A DNA stretch of 64,000 bases from Obesumbacterium proteus (GCF_001586165.1 NZ_CP014608.1:1-64000); one strand, 5' to 3'. Positions 42,830 through 52,210 are shown, counted from the stretch's first letter. Notes: generated by a model from the letters alone, not told the origin. Made by a program: numbers and translations.

Positions 42830-44293
42830 ATGAACCATGATGTGGTGATCATTTTAGACTGCGGTGCTACCAATATTCGCGCCATGGCGGTAGACGCCAA
42901 AGGCATTGTGGTCGCTAAGGCGTCCACCGCCAATGCGAGCCAGCCCGCCGCAGAAAATGACCAATGGCATATCTGGTCATTAGATGACATTTTGCAGCGC
43001 TTTGCCGATTGCTGTCAGCAGCTCATGCCACAGCTAAGCGGCTACCAAATTCATGCGCTGAGCGTGACCACCTTTGGCGTTGACGGTGCGCTGGTCGATA
43101 AGAATGGCGAACTACTCTATCCAGTGATTAGCTGGAAGTGTCCGCGAACGGCGGCAATTATGGAGAAAATCGATCGCTATATTACGCCCGGCGAACTGCA
43201 AACCATTTCCGGCATCGGCCAATTTAGCTTTAATACTTTGTATAAGCTGATCTGGATAAAAGAAAATCGGCCTGAATTATTAGAACAAGCGCATGCATGG
43301 CTGTTTATTTCGTCGCTGATTAACCACCGGCTGACCGGCGAATTCACCACCGATCGCACTATGGCAGGCACCAGCCAGCTACTCGACGTGCGCCAAGAAA
43401 CGTTTAGCGAGACTATTTTACAACGCACCGGCCTTCCCTCTTCGCTCTTCCCGCGCATGGTCGCGGCAGGGGAACATGTTGGCAGCTTAATACCGAAAAT
43501 GGCCGAGCGTCTTGGCATTCCCGTAGGCACACCGGTGATTTCAGCCGGTCATGATACCCAGTTCGCCCTGTTTGGCTCTGGTGCCGAACTTGATCAGCCC
43601 GTGTTGTCATCCGGTACATGGGAAATTCTGATGGTGCGTACACCGCAGGTAAATACGTCGCTGCTGCCGCGTTTTGCCGGTTCGACCTGCGAACTTGATA
43701 GCTGCCAAGGCCTGTTTAACCCCGGTCTTCAGTGGTTGGCATCCGGCGTGTTGGAAAGAGTACGCCAGCTCTATTGGCCTAATGAAAAAGTCCCCGATGC
43801 CTACGCTCAAATGATTACCGAAGCTGGCGTAATTCGCCCCGGTGCGGAAGGCCTGCGCATGAACTGTCAGCTGCTTGATAGCCACGCTCAAGCCGGTTGG
43901 CGCGGCATGCGTTTGCATACCGAACGCGGCCATTTCTACCGCTCAGCTCTCGAAGGGCTTTCTTGGCAACTACAGCAAAATCTCTCGGTGCTAGAAAACA
44001 TTGGTGGATTTGCCTCTAAGGAACTGTTGCTGGTGGGCGGCGGCAGCCGAAACGTGCTGTGGAACCAGATTAAAGCCGATGTTTTAAACCTTCCGGTCAA
44101 AGTACTGCACGATGCAGAAACCACCGTGCTAGGCGCTGCGATGTTCGCTTGGAGCGGCGTGGGTTACTACGATTCGCCAGAACAGGCGCGCCAGCAGGTG
44201 AATTATCGCTATCAATTTTATTATCCCGGTGAGCAAAGCGAGATCTATCAATCCCTTGCCCACGAAAATAATCTGCTTATGGAAGGAGTATAA
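42830..44293 (+). CDS. fucK: L-fuculokinase
   Basis: A 487-residue FGGY-family kinase phosphorylating L-fuculose to L-fuculose-1-phosphate, the substrate of FucA. The ATP-binding phosphate-1 motif is LDCGATNIRAMAVDAKG, and the FGGY-type second domain contains SAGHDTQFALFGSGAELDQP and LLVGGGSRNVLWNQIKADVL. ATG 42830 follows TAGGAGCCACC; the ORF extends upstream into the repeat. It is near fucU. Confidence 0.92.
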   Translation: MNHDVVIILDCGATNIRAMAVDAKGIVVAKASTANASQPAAENDQWHIWSLDDILQRFADCCQQLMPQLSGYQIHALSVTTFGVDGALVDKNGELLYPVISWKCPRTAAIMEKIDRYITPGELQTISGIGQFSFNTLYKLIWIKENRPELLEQAHAWLFISSLINHRLTGEFTTDRTMAGTSQLLDVRQETFSETILQRTGLPSSLFPRMVAAGEHVGSLIPKMAERLGIPVGTPVISAGHDTQFALFGSGAELDQPVLSSGTWEILMVRTPQVNTSLLPRFAGSTCELDSCQGLFNPGLQWLASGVLERVRQLYWPNEKVPDAYAQMITEAGVIRPGAEGLRMNCQLLDSHAQAGWRGMRLHTERGHFYRSALEGLSWQLQQNLSVLENIGGFASKELLLVGGGSRNVLWNQIKADVLNLPVKVLHDAETTVLGAAMFAWSGVGYYDSPEQARQQVNYRYQFYYPGEQSEIYQSLAHENNLLMEGV

Positions 44294-44294
44294 A

Positions 44295-44720
44295 ATGCTG
44301 AAAAATATCTCTCCGCTGATCTCACCTCAATTGCTCAAGACCTTGGCAGAGATGGGGCACGGCGATGAAATCATTTTCTCCGATGCGCATTTTCCCGCTC
44401 ATAGTATGGGGCCAAAGGTCATTCGAGCCGACGGGCTGCGCGTCAGCGATTTACTGGCCGCCATCATCCCGCTGTTTGAACTCGATAGCTACGCCCCGCC
44501 GTTGGTCATGATGGCTGCGGTTGAAGGCGATACGCTGGATGCCAGCGTGGAGCAGCGCTATTTGCAGGCATTATCGAGCACCGATCGCCACGATCTTTCG
44601 GTCACTCGTATCGATCGCTTTGCCTTTTACGAACGCGCCCAAAAGGCCTTTGCGATCGTCATCACAGGCGAGACGGCTAAATACGGGAATATACTGTTAA
44701 AAAAAGGGGTGACGCCTTAA
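44295..44720 (+). CDS. fucU: L-fucose mutarotase
   Basis: A 141-residue RbsD/FucU-family mutarotase interconverting the anomers of L-fucose. The active site His is in EMGHGDEIIFSDAHFPAHSM (His/Asp), and Tyr/Arg residues are in RQKAF-like YERAQKAFAIVITGETAKYG. The start lies only 2 bp after the fucK stop, so it is co-translated. Length is as in E. coli (140). Confidence 0.92.
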   Translation: MLKNISPLISPQLLKTLAEMGHGDEIIFSDAHFPAHSMGPKVIRADGLRVSDLLAAIIPLFELDSYAPPLVMMAAVEGDTLDASVEQRYLQALSSTDRHDLSVTRIDRFAFYERAQKAFAIVITGETAKYGNILLKKGVTP

Positions 44721-44799
44721 TCTCTTGCTCTGGATTTAACCATGCGCCAGCCATCAGGCCAGAACTCGGCGCATGGTTTTTCGTGAGAGGAGAGCCATC

Positions 44800-45555
44800 G
44801 TGAAAACAGATCGCCATCAGGCCATCGTACAACTCATCCGACAGCATGAAACCCTGACCACCGAAGATCTTGCCGAGCTGCTGCATGTCAGCAAAGAGAC
44901 GATCCGGCGCGATCTCAATGCGCTACAGGCGCAAGGTAAGATCATCCGCCAACATGGCCGCGCCAAAAGTATTAAGCGCGATACGCAAGACAACGGCGAT
45001 CCCTTCAGCGCTCGCTTGAAAAGCCACTTCACCAGCAAAGCCGATATAGCGCGCCAAACGCTTCCATGGATCGATGCAGGCATGACGATCGCCCTTGATG
45101 CCAGCTCAACCTGCTGGTATTTGGCGAAACAGCTACCTGATATTGATATCACCGTGTTCACCAACAGCGTGCGCATTTGCCAAGAACTGTCGAAACGAGA
45201 GCATATCCAGCTCATCAGCTCCGGTGGGCTGCTACAGCGTAAATATGCGTGTTATATCAATCCAGCTATTCTCTCCCAGCTTAAAGAACTCGAAATCGAT
45301 CTCTTTATCTTCTCGTGTGAAGGCGTTGATAAAGAAGGTGTTTTATGGGATTCCAACAGCTACAGCGCTGAATTTAAATCGCTGCTGCTTAAGCGTGCAC
45401 TACAATCTTTATTGCTGATAGATAAAAGCAAAATGAATCGCACCAGCGAAATAAAGATTGGTGATATTAGCGATGTGGTGCAGGTGATAACGAATTTAGA
45501 ATCGCCGGAAAATGACGCTTTGTCTGAGGCTGAATATGAGGGTATCAGCCGTTAG
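44800..45555 (+). CDS. fucR: Fucose operon activator FucR (DeoR family)
   Basis: A 251-residue DeoR-type regulator, GTG start at 44800 (behind GAGAGGAGAGCC), giving MKTDRHQAIVQLIRQHETLT; an upstream ATG at 44773 is open but not supported by the family N-terminus. The HTH is LTTEDLAELLHVSKETIRRD (about residues 17-36) and the sugar-phosphate-binding domain contains ALDASSTCWYLAKQLPDI and LFIFSCEGVDKEGVLWDSNS. FucR of E. coli activates with L-fuculose-1-phosphate. Putative operators are in the fucA-fucP intergenic region. Confidence 0.92.
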   Translation: MKTDRHQAIVQLIRQHETLTTEDLAELLHVSKETIRRDLNALQAQGKIIRQHGRAKSIKRDTQDNGDPFSARLKSHFTSKADIARQTLPWIDAGMTIALDASSTCWYLAKQLPDIDITVFTNSVRICQELSKREHIQLISSGGLLQRKYACYINPAILSQLKELEIDLFIFSCEGVDKEGVLWDSNSYSAEFKSLLLKRALQSLLLIDKSKMNRTSEIKIGDISDVVQVITNLESPENDALSEAEYEGISR

Positions 45556-45679
45556 CCTGAAATCTTATTTAACCACGGATTAATCCAAAAATGCATGCGA
45601 ACGCTTGCCGGATGGGCATTATCTCCCTAGAGTTACGCCACTTTATTGCTCATCTGACAGGATTTTTAGGTATAACGCA

Positions 45680-46810
45680 TTGGCTAAAACTATCCAACGA
45701 GAACACTATCTAGACTATATCCGCGCTACGCTCATGCTGTTGGGGATACCTTTCCATGTTTCACTAGTCTATTCAGCCCACCATTGGGTGGTGAATAGTA
45801 CGCCTGAAAGCCTGACACTCAGCTTATTTAATGATTTCATTCACGCCTTTCGCATGCAGGTCTTCTTTGTTATTTCAGGCTATTTTTCCTGCATGCTGTA
45901 TCAGCGATACCCGCTAAAAAAATGGCTGAACGTTCGCCTAACGCGATTATTGATCCCCATGGCAGCCGCGATGGTGCTGATCACGCTGCCTCAGTTCTGG
46001 TATATCCTGCATCACACCTCGGGGATCGGCGACTGGGATCAGGCTAATCTGTGGCAAAAAGCCAATATTTGCGTGTGGTATCTGGTTTCACACCTTTGGT
46101 TTTTACTCACGCTAAGTTTGCTTACCGTTATCAGCGCACCGCTGCTTAACGCCATCGTGAATCGCGGGCTTTGGAGCAAAGTATCAACCGACATGTTATT
46201 GCCCATTTTCATTGCGTTGGGCGTAGTTTTTGCCGTTCTACACAAGCTTTGTGCGACCTTCATGCCTGGCGTTACCGGCTCAGCGTTATTTAACTTTTTA
46301 GTGGTGAATACGTTGATGTATTTCCCGTTTTATTTGCTAGGTGCCGTGGCATTCGTGCATATAAAACATAAAGAAAATATTACGCGGGTGTCATTCAGCG
46401 ATGGCTTGATTGCTGCGGCGTCGGTGGGATTATATATGTTGAATGAAAATACACAGGTCTTCGCACCGCTTCAGCTCAGCGTGCAGTTTTGCCTGATTTT
46501 CATCATTGGCCTGACGATGACTAAAGTCGTGCTCACGCTGGGTCACCGCCTGTTAAACCGAGAATCACGCGGCGTTACCTACTTTGTTGGCGCATCGCTG
46601 TTTATCTATCTGGTGCATCATCCACTGACGATTATCTACGGCAGCCTGATGGAAAACGCGCATCCGAACCCATTCGTCGGATTCATTATTGGCGTCACGC
46701 TGGTGGTATTAGGATCGTTAGCGCTGTATGAGATACATCGCCGAGTGCCTCTGCTGCGCTACCTGTTTTCGGGTAAGCCTCAGAAACCGGTGGTGAATTC
46801 ACTGAAATGA
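45680..46810 (+). CDS. opgC: OpgC-like acyltransferase (acyltransferase 3 family)
   Basis: A 376-residue membrane protein with about 10 spans, similar along its length to OpgC/MdoC of E. coli, which succinylates osmoregulated periplasmic glucans. Diagnostic stretches are YLDYIRATLMLLGIPFHVSL, FRMQVFFVISGYFS, and VTYFVGASLFIYLVHHPLTI with the conserved His pair. I chose the TTG at 45680 (after TTAGGTATAACGCA) because it matches the family N-terminus; the frame is open to 45605. The related opgG-opgH genes are not nearby, so it is an orphan here. Confidence 0.75.
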   Translation: MAKTIQREHYLDYIRATLMLLGIPFHVSLVYSAHHWVVNSTPESLTLSLFNDFIHAFRMQVFFVISGYFSCMLYQRYPLKKWLNVRLTRLLIPMAAAMVLITLPQFWYILHHTSGIGDWDQANLWQKANICVWYLVSHLWFLLTLSLLTVISAPLLNAIVNRGLWSKVSTDMLLPIFIALGVVFAVLHKLCATFMPGVTGSALFNFLVVNTLMYFPFYLLGAVAFVHIKHKENITRVSFSDGLIAAASVGLYMLNENTQVFAPLQLSVQFCLIFIIGLTMTKVVLTLGHRLLNRESRGVTYFVGASLFIYLVHHPLTIIYGSLMENAHPNPFVGFIIGVTLVVLGSLALYEIHRRVPLLRYLFSGKPQKPVVNSLK

Positions 46811-46813
46811 TAA

Positions 46814-46842
46814 AATTTGCCAGCCCGAGCGGCTGGCAAATT
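46814..46842. terminator. Bidirectional terminator between opgC and yggN
   Basis: AATTTGCCAGC (46814-46824) and GCTGGCAAATT (46832-46842) are perfect reverse complements between convergent genes. Confidence 0.85.
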
Positions 46843-46852
46843 ATTGTCTCAT

Positions 46853-47581
46853 TTACGCCTTTGGCAGCTCTTTAATCAGCGCCTGACGCTGGTTATCGAG
46901 CGCAGTAATGCGTGTACAAACGTCTTTCCCGAAAGCTTTGAAGTCATCATCCTGCTTGCTCCACTCGGTACGGATCGCCTGCTGTAACCCACCCAGATTG
47001 CCCATGATGGCCTGCAACGGATTATCGGACTTGGTCGCATTCGCAGCCTGTTTTAGCCCCATTTCATTGATGCTGTCTTGCAGAACACCACCCATGGTCT
47101 GGTTTACCAAGTTTTGACCTTCCTGCTCAACTTTAGAAATGGCTTGATGATGGAAGGTATACCCATCGCTACGCTTTTCTAGAATTTTTTGCATCTGCTC
47201 TTTGAGCTGAGAATCGAGCTTAGTCAGGCGGTTACGAATATTGCTGTCGCTACCCACCTGCTCAACGATCACTTTATCCAGAGAAACACGGGCTTTCTCC
47301 AAACGCTGCTGAGCACCCTGATCGATCCACGGAAAATCAGAACGAATACCGGATTGCAGATTCACCGCCTGCTGTTTCGCTTTAGCACTGAGCGCTACGG
47401 CTTGGCCGTCGCGGGTCATATTGCCGTTTTTATCAATGGTAAGATTTCCGCTGGCACCCACGATCTGTACCTGCTGCGGATTGATAATGATGTCATCTTG
47501 CGGTTTAACGTTACATTCCCATGCCGCCTGTGCCTGCCACGCGGTTAGCATCAGCAGAGATAACCCTAATTTACGAATCAT
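46853..47581 (-). CDS. yggN: YggN family protein (DUF2884)
   Basis: A 242-residue exported protein: signal peptide MIRKLGLSLLMLTAWQAQA then AWECNVKPQDDIIINPQQVQ. It matches E. coli YggN in length and sequence pattern (LTKLDSQLKEQMQKILEKRS, GGVLQDSINEMG). It has few cysteines and a helical C-terminus; function unknown. It is next to glsB, with 14 bp between, in the same orientation. Confidence 0.88.
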   Translation of the reverse strand: MIRKLGLSLLMLTAWQAQAAWECNVKPQDDIIINPQQVQIVGASGNLTIDKNGNMTRDGQAVALSAKAKQQAVNLQSGIRSDFPWIDQGAQQRLEKARVSLDKVIVEQVGSDSNIRNRLTKLDSQLKEQMQKILEKRSDGYTFHHQAISKVEQEGQNLVNQTMGGVLQDSINEMGLKQAANATKSDNPLQAIMGNLGGLQQAIRTEWSKQDDDFKAFGKDVCTRITALDNQRQALIKELPKA

Positions 47582-47595
47582 GCGTTCTTTCTCTC

Positions 47596-48522
47596 CTAAA
47601 AAATCGAGCGGCCAATGCGCTGCGCTAAGATCTCAAGCGCGGCGGTTCCCGCCAGTGAGTTACCAGAGGCATCCAGTTCCGGACACCAAACTGCGATACT
47701 CATTTCATGTGGAACAACGGCAATAATGCCACCGCCCACGCCTGACTTGCCGGGCATCCCGACACGATAGGCAAATTCGCCAGCGCCATCATACATACCG
47801 CTGGTGACCATCATGGCATTAATCTGGCGGTTCTGCCGCTCATTGATGAGAGGCTCATCCAACGCAGGAGAATGCCCGTTATTGGCAAGATAGACAAAAG
47901 TGCGCGCCAGTTCCATACAACTCATTCTTAAAGCGCAGTAATGGAAGTACGTTTGCAGCACCGTAATTACGTCATTTTCGAAGTTTCCAAACGACTTCAT
48001 CAGATACGCAATAGCCGCATTTCGATCTGAATGTTCAAACTCAGAGCGCGCAACGCGTGCGTCATACACGATATCCGGCTCACCGGACAGCGCTCGCACC
48101 ACTTCCAACATGCGCTGCTTAGGCGCGCTCAGACGCGACTGGAGCATGTCACACACCACCAGCGCACCTGCGTTAATAAAGGGGTTACGCGGCTTCCCCT
48201 GCTCCAGCTCAAGCTGCAACAGCGAGTTAAACGGCTGACCAGACGGTTCTTTACCGACGCGCGCCCAAATATCCGATTCCGCATAGCGGCTCAGTGCCAC
48301 GGTCAAGCTCAATACTTTAGAAATCGACTGAATAGAAAAGCGCTCGTCTGCGTCACCCGCCTGATAGGTTTCGCCATCGACGGTACACACGGCGATCCCC
48401 AGCTTATCCGCAGGCACTTCAGCCAAAGCCGGAATATAGTCCGCCACTTTGCCCTGCCCGATCAAAGGGCGTACCTGAGCCAGAATATCTTCCAGCAGTT
48501 GATTACTCAGCTTAGTCGCCAC
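47596..48522 (-). CDS. glsB: Glutaminase
   Basis: A 308-residue bacterial glutaminase that hydrolyses glutamine to glutamate and ammonia in the cytoplasm. The Ser-Lys dyad is in SIQSISKVLSL, with the Tyr and Asn active residues in YQAGDADERFSIQSI and KPRNPFINAGALVV; MPGKSGVGGGIIAV holds the conserved glycine loop. GTG is the likely start at 48522. It is homologous to GlsB/YneH rather than to GlsA. The enzyme is complete. Confidence 0.93.
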   Translation of the reverse strand: MATKLSNQLLEDILAQVRPLIGQGKVADYIPALAEVPADKLGIAVCTVDGETYQAGDADERFSIQSISKVLSLTVALSRYAESDIWARVGKEPSGQPFNSLLQLELEQGKPRNPFINAGALVVCDMLQSRLSAPKQRMLEVVRALSGEPDIVYDARVARSEFEHSDRNAAIAYLMKSFGNFENDVITVLQTYFHYCALRMSCMELARTFVYLANNGHSPALDEPLINERQNRQINAMMVTSGMYDGAGEFAYRVGMPGKSGVGGGIIAVVPHEMSIAVWCPELDASGNSLAGTAALEILAQRIGRSIF

Positions 48523-48729
48523 ACGCTACTCCACAATGCATCCAAAATACGTTCATAACGGGCGGGAGGATAAAGCAAATGCGCCGGAACGGAAAGGAGT
48601 AGCGGAGAGATAACATGGATACAAAATAACTTTGCGAACAGCATTCCATAACCTGTGGATCTCACTAGAAGATTAAAATAATCAGAGCTAGATTGCGCAA
48701 ATTAACGCTATGGACAGAGAGTAAATTAC
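48523..48729. other. Intergenic between glsB and the unknown ORF pair
   Basis: Divergent promoter region of glsB and the ORF at 48730. No RNA or repeat was recognised. Confidence 0.4.
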
Positions 48730-49224
48730 ATGGAATTTCTAGCGCTAAAACAGGGGGGCTTCACCCTGCATCTATGCCATTTCAGCATCCATAATCAACC
48801 GTTTACCTGTTTGTTTTCTTTGGTAGATCTTAATGATGCCAGCTACTTAATGTTTAGATCTGAGGAGGTTGGTTTTTTATTGCAAGAACCTAGTTATGAC
48901 GTCAAATTCGATCGCCAAGATAACTTTGAGTCTGGTCATTTTTACGCCTCTCCAGTTTCACAAATAACGCGCTTTGGTTATCGAGAACTATTGATGCTTG
49001 GCCAGATTCTTACTCAAATTATTGAACAGCATTATCAAACATTTAATGCAAAATCCTATTTTGCCAACGCTGAGAATATACGCTTAAAACATTTCTACGA
49101 TAGGCTTGTGCGTAGGGGCGAAAATAGGTTAAATTTTGAACTCAACAACAATATTGGCCCTGGAGAACTCGGTTATGCTTTCAAGACCCCCAGTTTCAGA
49201 ACTCAAAAAAATGACGGTACGTGA
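48730..49224 (+). CDS. Hypothetical protein, first of an overlapping pair
   Basis: A 164-residue protein, MEFLALKQGGFTLHLCHFSI, followed by YDVKFDRQDNFESGHFYASP and RFGYRELLMLGQILTQIIEQ. No membrane span or signal peptide; slightly AT-rich. The C-terminal 17 codons overlap the next ORF in another frame. No family could be named. A short, self-contained two-gene unit with a terminator right after it, in a spot between glsB and yggL, suggests an acquired cassette, possibly a toxin-antitoxin-like pair, but this is speculative. Confidence 0.6.
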   Translation: MEFLALKQGGFTLHLCHFSIHNQPFTCLFSLVDLNDASYLMFRSEEVGFLLQEPSYDVKFDRQDNFESGHFYASPVSQITRFGYRELLMLGQILTQIIEQHYQTFNAKSYFANAENIRLKHFYDRLVRRGENRLNFELNNNIGPGELGYAFKTPSFRTQKNDGT

Positions 49225-49318
49225 ACGAAAGATTTTAGGTATGCAACTTGCCAAACAAGCCTTCGATTTGGCAGTCAAAAACGATAAAATTGTGCGCATA
49301 CCTTTCGCAAAACAATAA
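49175..49318 (+). CDS. Small hypothetical protein overlapping the upstream ORF
   Basis: A 47-residue basic protein MLSRPPVSELKKMTVRERKI continuing to DLAVKNDKIVRIPFAKQ. ATG 49175 lies 50 bp inside the previous gene, with GGAGAACTCGG upstream as its ribosome-binding site. Overlap of this length favours translational coupling. The sequence is helix-rich and positively charged, reminiscent of small DNA- or RNA-binding partners. A terminator begins 2 bp after its stop, so this really seems to be the end of a transcript. Confidence 0.55.
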   Translation: MLSRPPVSELKKMTVRERKILGMQLAKQAFDLAVKNDKIVRIPFAKQ

Positions 49319-49319
49319 A

Positions 49320-49343
49320 AAACCCGCCGAAGCGGGTTTTTTT
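49320..49343 (+). terminator. Terminator after the overlapping ORF pair
   Basis: AACCCGC (49321-49327) and GCGGGTT (49332-49338) stem, preceded by an A-run and followed by a run of seven T residues. Confidence 0.88.
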
Positions 49344-49356
49344 ATACCTGTGGAAA

Positions 49357-49683
49357 TCAATCCCACCAAACATCAAACAGATCGCTCACGACAACATTTT
49401 TCATGCCGTGTGCTTCCAGCCAGTCTTTAACCAGCTTCTGATGTTCTTCGGTGCACTGACCGATCTGCTGTAGGCAAATCAGACCTTCCCACGCCAGATA
49501 GCCACTGCCATCAAATGCCAGACCGTTTGGCTCAATCGCTTCATCGATGAATTTATCAACGGTAGTGTCGATAATGTCGATACCGGTGCCTTCTTCAAAG
49601 TTCCAGCTTACGCTGAAACCTAATTCCTGAAACTCATCGATATGCATCTTTTTACGCAAACGACGGCTGCGGTTTTTAGCCAT
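49357..49683 (-). CDS. yggL: YggL, 50S-ribosome-associated DUF469 protein
   Basis: A 108-residue DUF469 protein: MAKNRSRRLRKKMHIDEFQE, GFSVSWNFEEGTGIDIIDTT and AFDGSGYLAWEGLICLQQ are the family landmarks. E. coli YggL binds the 50S subunit and is implicated in assembly. It overlaps trmB by one base, as in E. coli, so both are co-transcribed. Confidence 0.92.
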   Translation of the reverse strand: MAKNRSRRLRKKMHIDEFQELGFSVSWNFEEGTGIDIIDTTVDKFIDEAIEPNGLAFDGSGYLAWEGLICLQQIGQCTEEHQKLVKDWLEAHGMKNVVVSDLFDVWWD

Positions 49684-50399
49684 TATTCTACCCTCTCAAA
49701 CATCAAATCCCAGTTGCCATGCCCCAAACGCTGACCACGCAGTTCAAACTTCGTTAATGGACGCGAGTCCGGCCGAGGGACGTATGTATTATCGCTGGAC
49801 AGGTTTTTGTAACCTGGTGCGTTGTTCATCACTTCCAGCATATGCTCGGCGTAGTTTTCCCAATCAGTTGCCATATGGAAAACGCCGCCGATTTTTAATT
49901 TGCTCTTAATCTGCTGCGCAAACGGAGCCTGTACGATGCGGCGCTTATGATGGCGCGCCTTATGCCATGGATCGGGGAAGAATAGCTGAACCATGGCCAG
50001 CGAATTCTCCGGGATCATCTGTTCCAGTACTTCAATCGCATCATGGCACATCACGCGTAAATTGGTGATGCCCGCTTCATAAGCTGCGGCTAAACATGCA
50101 CCCACGCCTGGCGAATGCACTTCGATGCCGAGGAAGTTTTTCTCAGGATGCTGCTGCGCCATGGTAACCAACGACGCGCCCATACCAAAGCCGATTTCAA
50201 GCACGGTAGGCGCTTCACGGCCAAATAAAGCAACCAGATCCAGCGGCTGTGGCTGAAAATCTACGCCCATCACCGGCCAGAAGTTATCCAGCGCAAACTG
50301 CTGCCCTTTGGTCAGACGCCCTTGGCGGCGTACAAAACTGCGGATACGGCGCATAACGCGGCCGTTCTCATCAAATTCCGGTGATACAACGTCATTCAT
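49683..50399 (-). CDS. trmB: tRNA (guanine46-N7)-methyltransferase
   Basis: A 238-residue SAM-dependent enzyme that forms m7G46 in the variable loop of tRNA. The SAM motif I is VLEIGFGMGASLVTMAQQHP, motif II near GIEVHSPGVGACLAAAYEAG, and the catalytic Asp is in LFFPDPWHKARHHKRRIVQA, all intact. Length as in E. coli (239). It is divergent from mutY, separated by about 350 bp. Confidence 0.94.
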   Translation of the reverse strand: MNDVVSPEFDENGRVMRRIRSFVRRQGRLTKGQQFALDNFWPVMGVDFQPQPLDLVALFGREAPTVLEIGFGMGASLVTMAQQHPEKNFLGIEVHSPGVGACLAAAYEAGITNLRVMCHDAIEVLEQMIPENSLAMVQLFFPDPWHKARHHKRRIVQAPFAQQIKSKLKIGGVFHMATDWENYAEHMLEVMNNAPGYKNLSSDNTYVPRPDSRPLTKFELRGQRLGHGNWDLMFERVE

Positions 50400-50748
50400 A
50401 GTGGTGCTTCATCTGCCTGAATGTGGATGTTTAACATAAAGTGAGCGCGCATTATGCAAAATTGGCCCGTTTTAACAAGTTTTGATTTTAACAGCTACTA
50501 GCAAGCTCTAGTCAGAAACTTTCATTAATTAGCGTTAATCGTTGAATAAAACGCGTATTAATCATCGTTATCACATCACCCTTTTAGGTATAACCAGCCC
50601 CCTGCGGATAACAGGAAATCGCCTATTAGCACCAGCTTGAGAAAGATCCGGTTTACAGCAGGTAGGCTCTGTGCTGCAATCGCTGCCTATTTTTATTGGC
50701 TTCGCTTTCTTAACAAGCGCGGCCTATTGGGAACTCTTCACGCTTATG
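50400..50748. other. Divergent intergenic region trmB-mutY
   Basis: About 350 bp; frames crossing it (for example 50637-50930) look like shadows of mutY. It should contain the promoters of both genes. No repeat was seen. Confidence 0.45.
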
Positions 50749-51804
50749 ATGCTCGCGCAACAGTTCGCGCAGTCGGTGCTAACTTGGTACGACCGCTACG
50801 GACGCAAAACTTTGCCGTGGCAAAGTCCAAAAACACCTTATCAAGTATGGCTTTCAGAAGTCATGTTGCAACAGACTCAGGTTGCGACCGTGATCCCCTA
50901 TTTTCTGCGTTTTATGGAAAAATTCCCTGACGTGCGAGCGCTGGCCGCTGCGCCTCAGGATGAGGTTCTGCACCTGTGGACCGGTCTAGGCTACTACGCT
51001 CGCGGGCGTAATCTGCATAAAGCTGCACAAACCATCGTTGAAAAGCACGGTGGTGAATTCCCAACCTCTTTTGAAGATGTCTGCGCACTGCCCGGCGTTG
51101 GGCGTTCTACCGCAGGCGCGATTCTCTCTTTATCGCTTGGTCAGCATTACCCTATTTTAGACGGAAACGTAAAACGCGTATTGGCTCGCTGCTATGCGGT
51201 TGACGGTTGGCCGGGTAAAAAAGAGGTTGAAAACCGTCTGTGGCAAATCAGTAAAGACGTCACTCCGGCCAAAGGCGTTAGCCAATTTAATCAGGCGATG
51301 ATGGATTTAGGCGCATTAGTTTGCACGCGCAGCAAACCAAAATGCGAACTGTGCCCGCTAAGCAACGGATGCATGGCTTACGCCAACAACAGTTGGAGCC
51401 AGTATCCGGGCAAGAAACCGAAGCAGACTATTCCCGAACGAACCGGCTATTTCTTAATGATGCAAATAGGCGATAAGGTCTGGCTGGAGCAGCGCCCTAA
51501 CGTTGGGCTATGGGGCGGTTTATATTGCTTCCCACAGTTCGCCAGCGAAGACGAATTGCGTCAGCACGTTAAGTCATTGGGCATGGGTCAGCCGAAGCTT
51601 CATCAGCTAACCTCATTTCGCCACACCTTTAGTCATTTTCATTTAGATATCGTGCCAATTTGGTTTGATATAACACAGCACAGCCACTGCATGGATGAAG
51701 GAACTGGACTCTGGTATAACTTAGCCCAGCCACCGTCTGTCGGTCTGGCAGCCCCCGTGGAACGTTTATTGCAGCAGTTGGCAAAAGAGCCCGTTGCTAA
51801 GTGA
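50749..51804 (+). CDS. mutY: Adenine DNA glycosylase
   Basis: A 351-residue MutY that removes adenine mispaired with 8-oxoguanine. Landmarks: LPWQSPKTPYQVWLSEVMLQ and QTQVATVIPYFLRF, with the catalytic Glu in the SEVMLQQTQV segment, the HhH ALPGVGRSTAGAIL with the catalytic Asp in YPILDGNVKRVLARC, a [4Fe-4S] cluster of four cysteines in CTRSKPKCELCPLSNGC, and the C-terminal NUDIX-like 8-oxoG-sensing domain. Start at ATG 50749 (or 50746) matches the E. coli length; upstream frame is spurious. Confidence 0.94.
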   Translation: MLAQQFAQSVLTWYDRYGRKTLPWQSPKTPYQVWLSEVMLQQTQVATVIPYFLRFMEKFPDVRALAAAPQDEVLHLWTGLGYYARGRNLHKAAQTIVEKHGGEFPTSFEDVCALPGVGRSTAGAILSLSLGQHYPILDGNVKRVLARCYAVDGWPGKKEVENRLWQISKDVTPAKGVSQFNQAMMDLGALVCTRSKPKCELCPLSNGCMAYANNSWSQYPGKKPKQTIPERTGYFLMMQIGDKVWLEQRPNVGLWGGLYCFPQFASEDELRQHVKSLGMGQPKLHQLTSFRHTFSHFHLDIVPIWFDITQHSHCMDEGTGLWYNLAQPPSVGLAAPVERLLQQLAKEPVAK

Positions 51805-51855
51805 AAGTTATGACTTTCAATAAACTGAACCAGGCTCACCACATGAGGAATAATC

Positions 51856-52128
51856 ATGAGTAGAACGATTTTTTGTACATTTCTGAATCAAGAAGCCGAA
51901 GGGCAGGATTTCCAGCTATATCCGGGTGAACTGGGTAAGCGGATCTATAACGAAATCTCTAAAGAAGCGTGGTCGCAGTGGATGTCGAAACAAACCATGC
52001 TCATCAACGAGAAAAAGCTCAACATGATGAACCCTGACGACCGAAAACTGCTGGAACAGGAAATGGTGAAGTTCCTGTTTGAAGGCCACGACGTGCATAT
52101 CGAAGGTTACACGCCGCCAAGTCAGTAA
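51856..52128 (+). CDS. yggX: YggX, probable Fe(II)-trafficking protein
   Basis: A 90-residue YggX, MSRTIFCTFLNQEAEGQDFQ to ISKEAWSQWMSKQTMLINEK. The conserved Cys7 and acidic residues bind iron. It protects Fe-S clusters against superoxide and is part of the SoxRS regulon in E. coli and Salmonella. It directly follows mutY, 51 bp away, as usual. Confidence 0.93.
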   Translation: MSRTIFCTFLNQEAEGQDFQLYPGELGKRIYNEISKEAWSQWMSKQTMLINEKKLNMMNPDDRKLLEQEMVKFLFEGHDVHIEGYTPPSQ

Positions 52129-52210
52129 GCTTACTAATAAGTATATTGCGGGGTTAATCACGTTAAGCCCGCAATTTTAGACCCATTTTTCATCCAATAT
52201 GGCTGTGAAG

